Assembly (NCBI RefSeq): GCF_005930355.1
Contig: NZ_VDBO01000001.1
Span: 1,337,339-1,401,338, forward strand
Reading direction: 5' to 3'
From: Paenibacillus sinopodophylli
Lineage (GTDB): Bacteria; Bacillota; Bacilli; Paenibacillales; Paenibacillaceae
DNA: 64,000 bases
Shown one piece after another: positions 59,923-64,000 of the stretch. Under the pieces are notes generated by a model that saw only the letters and a list, made by a program, of their open reading frames with translations, had not been told where the DNA came from and ran no database searches. The translations under genes were made by a program, and so were the position numbers. Numbering within the stretch: position 1 is the first letter of the stretch; every line of letters starts with the position of its first letter.

Positions 59923-60702
59923 GGTCTTTACATGTTTTTGCATTTGTTGGATAGCCGACTTCTCAAGTCTTGAAACCTGCGCCTGTGAGATGCCGATTTC
60001 ATCGGCAACTTCCATTTGCGTTTTTCCTTCGAAAAAGCGCATAGATAAAATCATTTTTTCCCGATCATTCAGCTTATGCATCGCTTCGCGAAGCGCAATT
60101 TCCTCTATCCACGATACATCCTTATTGCGCTCGTCGCTGATTTGATCCATGACGTAGATCGGATCTCCCCCATCATGATAAATCGGCTCGAACAGCGATA
60201 CCGGGTCTTGAATCGCATCAAGAGCGAATACTACATCTTCTTTTGGAACATTCAACGCCTCTGATATTTCAAATATCGTTGGCTCGCGCGAGTTTCTATT
60301 CGTCAAGCTGTCCCTCACCTGAAGCGCCTTGTAGGCAATGTCCCTCAAGCTCCTCGATACGCGTATCGGGTTGTTATCTCGCAAGTAACGGCGTATTTCT
60401 CCGATAATCATCGGTACGGCATAGGTAGAAAATTTGACATTTTGGCCAAGATCGAAATTATCTATCGCCTTCATAAGTCCGATGCAGCCGACTTGGAATA
60501 AGTCGTCTACAAACTCTCCCCTATTATTGAACCGTTGTATAACGCTAAGCACTAGCCGCAGGTTGCCGTTAACTAATTTCTCTCTTGCTGCCCACTCATT
60601 GCGGGTTTGCAATGCCGTAAACAATTCTCTCATTTCGACATTATTCAGGACGGGCAGTTTCGAAGTATCCACTCCACAGATCTCGACTTTATTTCGGGTC
60701 AA
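59920..60702 (-). CDS. sigG: Sporulation sigma factor SigG
   Basis: 260 residues from a TTG at 60702, seven bases after GGGAGGT; a longer frame to 60786 is not needed and B. subtilis SigG starts at the same Arg-Asn-Lys-Val-Glu-Ile-Cys-Gly. Regions 2 to 4 are complete: Asp-Asp-Leu-Phe-Gln-Val-Gly-Cys-Ile-Gly-Leu and Phe-Ser-Thr-Tyr-Ala-Val-Pro-Met-Ile, and HTH Ile-Ser-Gln-Ala-Gln-Val-Ser-Arg-Leu-Glu. It drives late forespore genes. A sigma-F-like promoter lies upstream. Confidence 0.97.
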   Translation of the reverse strand: MTRNKVEICGVDTSKLPVLNNVEMRELFTALQTRNEWAAREKLVNGNLRLVLSVIQRFNNRGEFVDDLFQVGCIGLMKAIDNFDLGQNVKFSTYAVPMIIGEIRRYLRDNNPIRVSRSLRDIAYKALQVRDSLTNRNSREPTIFEISEALNVPKEDVVFALDAIQDPVSLFEPIYHDGGDPIYVMDQISDERNKDVSWIEEIALREAMHKLNDREKMILSMRFFEGKTQMEVADEIGISQAQVSRLEKSAIQQMQKHVKT

Positions 60703-60736
60703 CGTGATTACCTCCCAAGGAGAAACATTAATGTAC

Positions 60737-60765
60737 ATTATCTCCTCAGGAGGCCTTTTTATTCC
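60737..60765 (-). promoter_or_regulatory. Sigma-F-like promoter of sigG
   Basis: On the minus strand GGAGATAAT (60745-60737) fits the sigma-F -10 pattern GGnnAnAnT, and GGAATA (60765-60760) lies 14 bases before it, near the -35 GCATA. Known sigG genes are sigma-F dependent. The match is short. Confidence 0.4.
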
Positions 60766-60805
60766 TATTGCGACATCATTCGACAACTGTAGGCAGGGTG
60801 CGGGA

Positions 60806-61528
60806 TTACACCATTTTGTTAAATTCCTTGCGTAATCTTTTTATAATTCGCTTCTCCAGACGAGAAATATAGGATTGTGAAATACCAAGAAGATCAGCTA
60901 CATCCTTTTGCGTTTTCTCTTCGCCATCAGCCAGACCAAAGCGCAGCTCCATAATAATCCGCTCGCGCTCCGACAGCTTATCGAGTGCTTTATGAAGCAG
61001 CTTCCGGTCAACCTGTTCTTCAATGTTGCGATAAATCGTATCATTCTCTGTTCCGAGCACATCGGAGAGGAGCAGCTCGTTTCCATCCCAATCAATATTA
61101 AGCGGTTCGTCGAAAGAAACTTCTGTCCGTGTCTTGCTGTTACGGCGCAAGTACATCAATATTTCATTTTCAATACAACGCGAGGCATAGGTAGCAAGCT
61201 TAATCTTCTTCTCAGGATCAAATGTGTTGACTGCTTTTATTAGCCCTATCGCGCCGATTGATACGAGATCTTCAATGTGAATGCCGGTATTTTCAAACTT
61301 ACGAGCAATATAGACGACTAATCTTAAATTTCGTTCAATCAGCATCGCGCGAATAGCCGTATCGCCAGTAGGCAGCTTTTCCAGCAAATATTCTTCCTCT
61401 TCACGTGTTAAAGGCGGTGGTAGCGCTTCACTTCCACCAATGTAATAAATCTCTTCACTTTTTAATCCGAATAAAAACATGACACGGTAATAATATAACT
61501 GAAAGATCAATTTGTACTTGACGAGCAT
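60806..61528 (-). CDS. sigE: Sporulation sigma factor SigE (pro-form)
   Basis: 240 residues from an ATG at 61528, nine bases after GAGGAGGG. The first 30 residues are the pro-sequence, then [13 protein letters not shown], identical in pattern to B. subtilis. Regions 2 to 4 follow, with the HTH [10 protein letters not shown]. SpoIIGA, encoded directly upstream, cleaves the pro-sequence. It directs early mother-cell genes. Confidence 0.97.
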   Translation of the reverse strand: MLVKYKLIFQLYYYRVMFLFGLKSEEIYYIGGSEALPPPLTREEEEYLLEKLPTGDTAIRAMLIERNLRLVVYIARKFENTGIHIEDLVSIGAIGLIKAVNTFDPEKKIKLATYASRCIENEILMYLRRNSKTRTEVSFDEPLNIDWDGNELLLSDVLGTENDTIYRNIEEQVDRKLLHKALDKLSERERIIMELRFGLADGEEKTQKDVADLLGISQSYISRLEKRIIKRLRKEFNKMV

Positions 61529-61566
61529 CTGGCCCATCCCTCCTCGTTTGTATGAGCATACGTAAT

Positions 61567-62484
61567 TTACTGTTGTACCATAGACGGATGGATAATGGCT
61601 CGATATGCCCCATCAGACGTCAGCTTGCCGCCGTCCAGCCCGATCAGCACCTTCCGCGTTTCAAAAACTTGTCCTTCCCTAGTTATCTCGACCGCATCCG
61701 GTTTTATCGCCAGCATGAACTGCGAACCTCGGTTAACGCCTCTGAATGGAACAAGGCGGAGCCTATCTTGCCAAACAAAGATCTGATCATCCATTCCCGC
61801 CACAAGACGATCTACTTGTGCATCTCGTATGCTATTCAACCACGATTCGGGCAAATCATCTTGCCATAAGGATGCTTCCATAACCATAACAGGGGTTCTC
61901 GTAAGAGGATCATAAAGCTGATTGCCGGTATCTATGAGTCCCGTACAAACATAGTTCCGTTCACCAATCAAAACTTTGACCTCTGCCAAATGTGTCTGCA
62001 CCAACTCCCGCTCTCTTTTCTGCGTCAACACGGAACGATACAGATAAAGTCCAATACAAAACGCAGCAATCAAATAAAACAATCCCATCTTGAGCTCGAC
62101 ACGCATGCTGCCATTCACGAACGTAATCGTTCTCCATACCTCGCCTGAACCTTGCATGAACAAATAATACAGCCCAAGCACAGCACCCGCAGCAACAAAG
62201 TTAACAGCATAGAAAGCCGCCACATTTCGCAGATAATGCTGAATGGATGCAAAGCCGAATGCTATCCATACCATGAACAGCGATATCCCGACCTTAACTC
62301 CGAGCGTAAACAAAAAAGATAATTGCGGAAAAAGCATGAACACCACATAACAAGCTCCGACAGCAGAAGCTACTAACACTCGCCATGGCTTTGGTTTCAG
62401 ATTGCGCGCCCATGCGGAAGTTAATAGAATTGCGCCATCCACGAGCAGCTCTCGCAAAAACATGACATCTACATAAATGGCCAC
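61567..62484 (-). CDS. spoIIGA: Sporulation protease SpoIIGA
   Basis: 305 residues from a GTG at 62484, six bases after AAGGTG; the frame is longer upstream but without a binding site. Five membrane helices are followed by an aspartic protease domain with the motif [11 protein letters not shown] near 200, which dimerises to cut pro-SigE on signal from the forespore protein SpoIIR. It precedes sigE by 38 bases. Confidence 0.93.
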   Translation of the reverse strand: MAIYVDVMFLRELLVDGAILLTSAWARNLKPKPWRVLVASAVGACYVVFMLFPQLSFLFTLGVKVGISLFMVWIAFGFASIQHYLRNVAAFYAVNFVAAGAVLGLYYLFMQGSGEVWRTITFVNGSMRVELKMGLFYLIAAFCIGLYLYRSVLTQKRERELVQTHLAEVKVLIGERNYVCTGLIDTGNQLYDPLTRTPVMVMEASLWQDDLPESWLNSIRDAQVDRLVAGMDDQIFVWQDRLRLVPFRGVNRGSQFMLAIKPDAVEITREGQVFETRKVLIGLDGGKLTSDGAYRAIIHPSMVQQ

Positions 62485-62552
62485 TTCGGTCACCTTCCTG
62501 CAACTTGCGGTAAACGGGCCTGCAGCCGGCACCCGAGAGAACGATTGAGACT

Positions 62553-62585
62553 AGTATATTAAAATCCTATTTCAAAGTCTGTCTA
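62553..62585 (-). promoter_or_regulatory. Possible Spo0A-activated promoter of spoIIGA
   Basis: On the minus strand TAGACA (62585-62580) and TATACT (62558-62553) are 21 bases apart, longer than the usual 17. The B. subtilis spoIIG promoter also has an over-long spacer (22) and is activated by Spo0A. TGTCATG occurs twice just upstream on the same strand and TTGTCGAG, close to a 0A box, at 62612 on the other. Confidence 0.4.
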
Positions 62586-62742
62586 TTCATGACAGCATGA
62601 CATATCTTTTTTTGTCGAGTAGGAGTATAAAAACCGCCTGGGTCCTTCGTCAAAACACTGACATGAAAGCGGCTCGTTTACAAAAGATCACTTGCAGCAC
62701 AACTGCTCGTAGAAACTACTAATTTTCAATCTGCTTGCTGAC

Positions 62743-62856
62743 AAGGTGAAACGACTGTCTCCGTCCTTGGCAGCGCAGCGCGTTTCATTCCGAAAAATAT
62801 AGAGATTGTACTGTCTTATTGTATAAACTAGAGGAGTGCTTTCTCATATTTTAGAA
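62743..62856 (+). repeat. Dispersed structured element, copy C
   Basis: It matches copies A and B from AAGGTGAAACGACTG to AAATATAGAG, then loses the inner hairpin and continues differently. It lies in the 524-base gap 62485-63008 with the spoIIGA promoter region and a terminator. Confidence 0.6.
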
Positions 62857-62936
62857 ATTGCAAAGGAATTAAGCCAATACCACTTGTACCGTGACGAAAG
62901 ATGTATTATGATTTTCGATATATAGAGCTGTGAAGA

Positions 62937-62988
62937 ACACCGCTTACTAGGGAACGAATTTCTCCCGTAGTATGCGGTGTTTTTTTAT
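62937..62988 (+). terminator. Strong plus-strand terminator with no gene before it
   Basis: ACACCGC and GCGGTGT enclose TACTA/TAGTA and GGGA/TCCC pairs, followed by seven Ts. It lies just before the ribosome binding site of the nuclease-like gene and after element C. No frame ends at it. Confidence 0.75.
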
Positions 62989-63008
62989 TTTCTGAGGAGG
63001 ATGAGCGA

Positions 63009-63689
63009 TTGTCATTTCATGCAATTCATAAGCAATGGCTGGACAAGCATCTAATGGAACGAAAGGGCGATAGCAAGCGAAGATTAGAACAAGGACATGG
63101 ACATGCCGAGAAGCTATTTCTTGAGAATGTATGGCTCCCCGCGTTTCATGAGCTAGACGGTTTAGTACCGGAATATGAAATCGCCGATTTCCGTGATGGC
63201 ATTCGGTATCTCGACTTTGCCTACATCAAAAACGGCGTACAATTAGCAGTAGAAATTGACGGCTTTCGTTCCCATGCAACTGAAACTTCACGCTGGCAAT
63301 TTTCAGACTCCCTAATGCGCCAAAATCATCTCGTACTTGATGGCTGGAAGCTGCTGCGCTTCTCCTATGACTACATCAAAGAAAAGCCGCGTATGTGTCA
63401 GCAGCTTCTTCAACAATTTATGGGTAGGAGCTTAATCGGCAGGAAGCAGGAAACAAGTGCAGAACGATTCTTGCAGCTGGAAGTGATACGATACGCCATT
63501 CATTCCCAGCTTCACATTCGACCTTCAGATGTAATTCGGCTTCTAAAAATCGATAAACGCAATGCTCAGAAGCTGCTTCACAGCATGGTCAACAAACAAC
63601 TGTTGCTGCCAGCAGGCAAGGGCACCCAGCGAGTTCGCTGCTACAAACTAAACCCGCAGCAGCTAGAATTGATCTCCCATGAGTTATAG
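63009..63689 (+). CDS. Nuclease-like protein (DUF559/Vsr type)
   Basis: 226 residues from a TTG at 63009, eight bases after GAGGAGG. The middle part has a PD-(D/E)XK pattern: Glu-Tyr-Glu-Ile-Ala-Asp, then Tyr-Leu-Asp-Phe-Ala, then Ala-Val-Glu-Ile-Asp-Gly and Ser-Asp-Ser-Leu-Met-Arg-Gln-Asn-His-Leu, as in DUF559 and very-short-patch-repair endonucleases. The Asp and Glu of the motif are candidate metal ligands. The C-terminal 60 residues are a winged-helix-like region. Its role is not known, and no partner gene is in the window. Confidence 0.65.
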   Translation: MSFHAIHKQWLDKHLMERKGDSKRRLEQGHGHAEKLFLENVWLPAFHELDGLVPEYEIADFRDGIRYLDFAYIKNGVQLAVEIDGFRSHATETSRWQFSDSLMRQNHLVLDGWKLLRFSYDYIKEKPRMCQQLLQQFMGRSLIGRKQETSAERFLQLEVIRYAIHSQLHIRPSDVIRLLKIDKRNAQKLLHSMVNKQLLLPAGKGTQRVRCYKLNPQQLELISHEL

Positions 63690-63701
63690 CTAATATACGA
63701 C

Positions 63702-64000
63702 GCTCTGTAAGCGCATATTTGCGCTTACAACCCACTAACCGGCTCTACTTCTTCCCTATAAGAGCATATGTGCGCTTACAGCTTCCGTTTAGCTCCATTT
63801 ACACAGTTCCGGTGCTCTGTAAGCGCACATTTGCGCTTTCAGCCCGCCAACTGGCTCTACTTCTTCCACGTAAGAGCATATGTGCGCTTACAGCTTCCGT
63901 TTAGCTCCGTTTACACAGTTCAAGTGCTCTAGCGCATATGTGCGCTTACAGCACACCAACCGGCTCTACTTCTTCACTTTAAGAGCATATGCGCACTTAC
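63702..64000. repeat. Tandem array of 112-bp units with palindromes
   Basis: GCTCTGTAAGCGCA occurs at 63702 and 63814, and a shortened GCTCTAGCGCA at 63926, so the unit is 112 bases. Each unit holds two short palindromes of the type GCGCATATTTGCGC and AGAGCATATGTGCGCT with flanks TGTAA and TTACA, and the spacers between them are also repeated. The array runs past the end of the window, so its length is unknown. No gene is seen. Confidence 0.85.

Noticed and set aside
60703..60786. Longer N-terminus for SigG
   Set aside because: The TTG at 60702 has a strong binding site and matches the B. subtilis start; the extra part overlaps the likely promoter.
63702..64000. Possible CRISPR array
   Set aside because: The spacers are repeated from unit to unit and the palindromes are not constant in length, which does not fit CRISPR.

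Overview
The window looks like chromosome of a spore-forming Firmicute of the Paenibacillus type. The evidence is gene order: spoIIGA-sigE-sigG-ylmC-pgeF-yggS-sepF-yggT-ylmH-divIVA-ileS-ylyA-lspA-rluD-pyr follows the Bacillus subtilis order, while dapL (LL-diaminopimelate aminotransferase) beside the pyr operon and a long, type-2-like IleRS suggest Paenibacillaceae rather than Bacillus. The species assignment is an inference.

Positions 1 to about 27,900 are one end of a temperate tailed prophage (siphovirus-like morphogenesis genes) and the other end lies outside the window. On the minus strand, in transcription order from about 24,540 down to 1, come the early regulators (Cro-like, BRO-type antirepressor, excisionase-like, second XRE regulator), a phage sigma-70 family protein, a recombination and replication module (SMC-like ATPase, Sak4-like ATPase, DUF669 protein, SF2 helicase, primase-helicase, RusA), a late regulator, terminase, portal, a MuF head protein ending in an EndoU-like toxin with a downstream immunity gene, scaffold, major capsid, connectors, tail tube, tail chaperones and the first codons of the tape measure gene. 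On the plus strand are the CI-like repressor, an ImmA/IrrE peptidase and a tyrosine integrase that ends against tRNA-Leu, the probable attachment site. Two plus-strand cargo genes (a Cys-rich protein at 12,043 and a YjcZ-type peptide at 16,382) carry sigma-K-like promoters and look like sporulation genes carried by the phage.

Positions 27,900 to 38,400 hold three tRNA genes (Leu, Ile2/Met, fMet), a small unknown gene, a 2H phosphoesterase, a five-gene MacAB/FtsX-like ABC operon with a solute-binding lipoprotein, and a chemoreceptor.

Positions 38,500 to 49,900 hold the pyrimidine operon pyrR-pyrB-pyrC-carA-carB-pyrF-pyrE behind a sigma-A promoter and a PyrR attenuator. pyrP, pyrK and pyrD are missing and an 80-nt hairpin sits between carB and pyrF. 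dapL and rluD follow.

Positions 49,900 to 62,500 hold lspA, ylyA, ileS with its T-box, divIVA, the ylm cell-division genes and the sporulation sigma cluster. A nuclease-like gene and a tandem repeat array of 112-bp units close the window. A dispersed element of about 100 nt with covarying hairpins occurs in at least three intergenic sites, one of them inside the ileS T-box leader.
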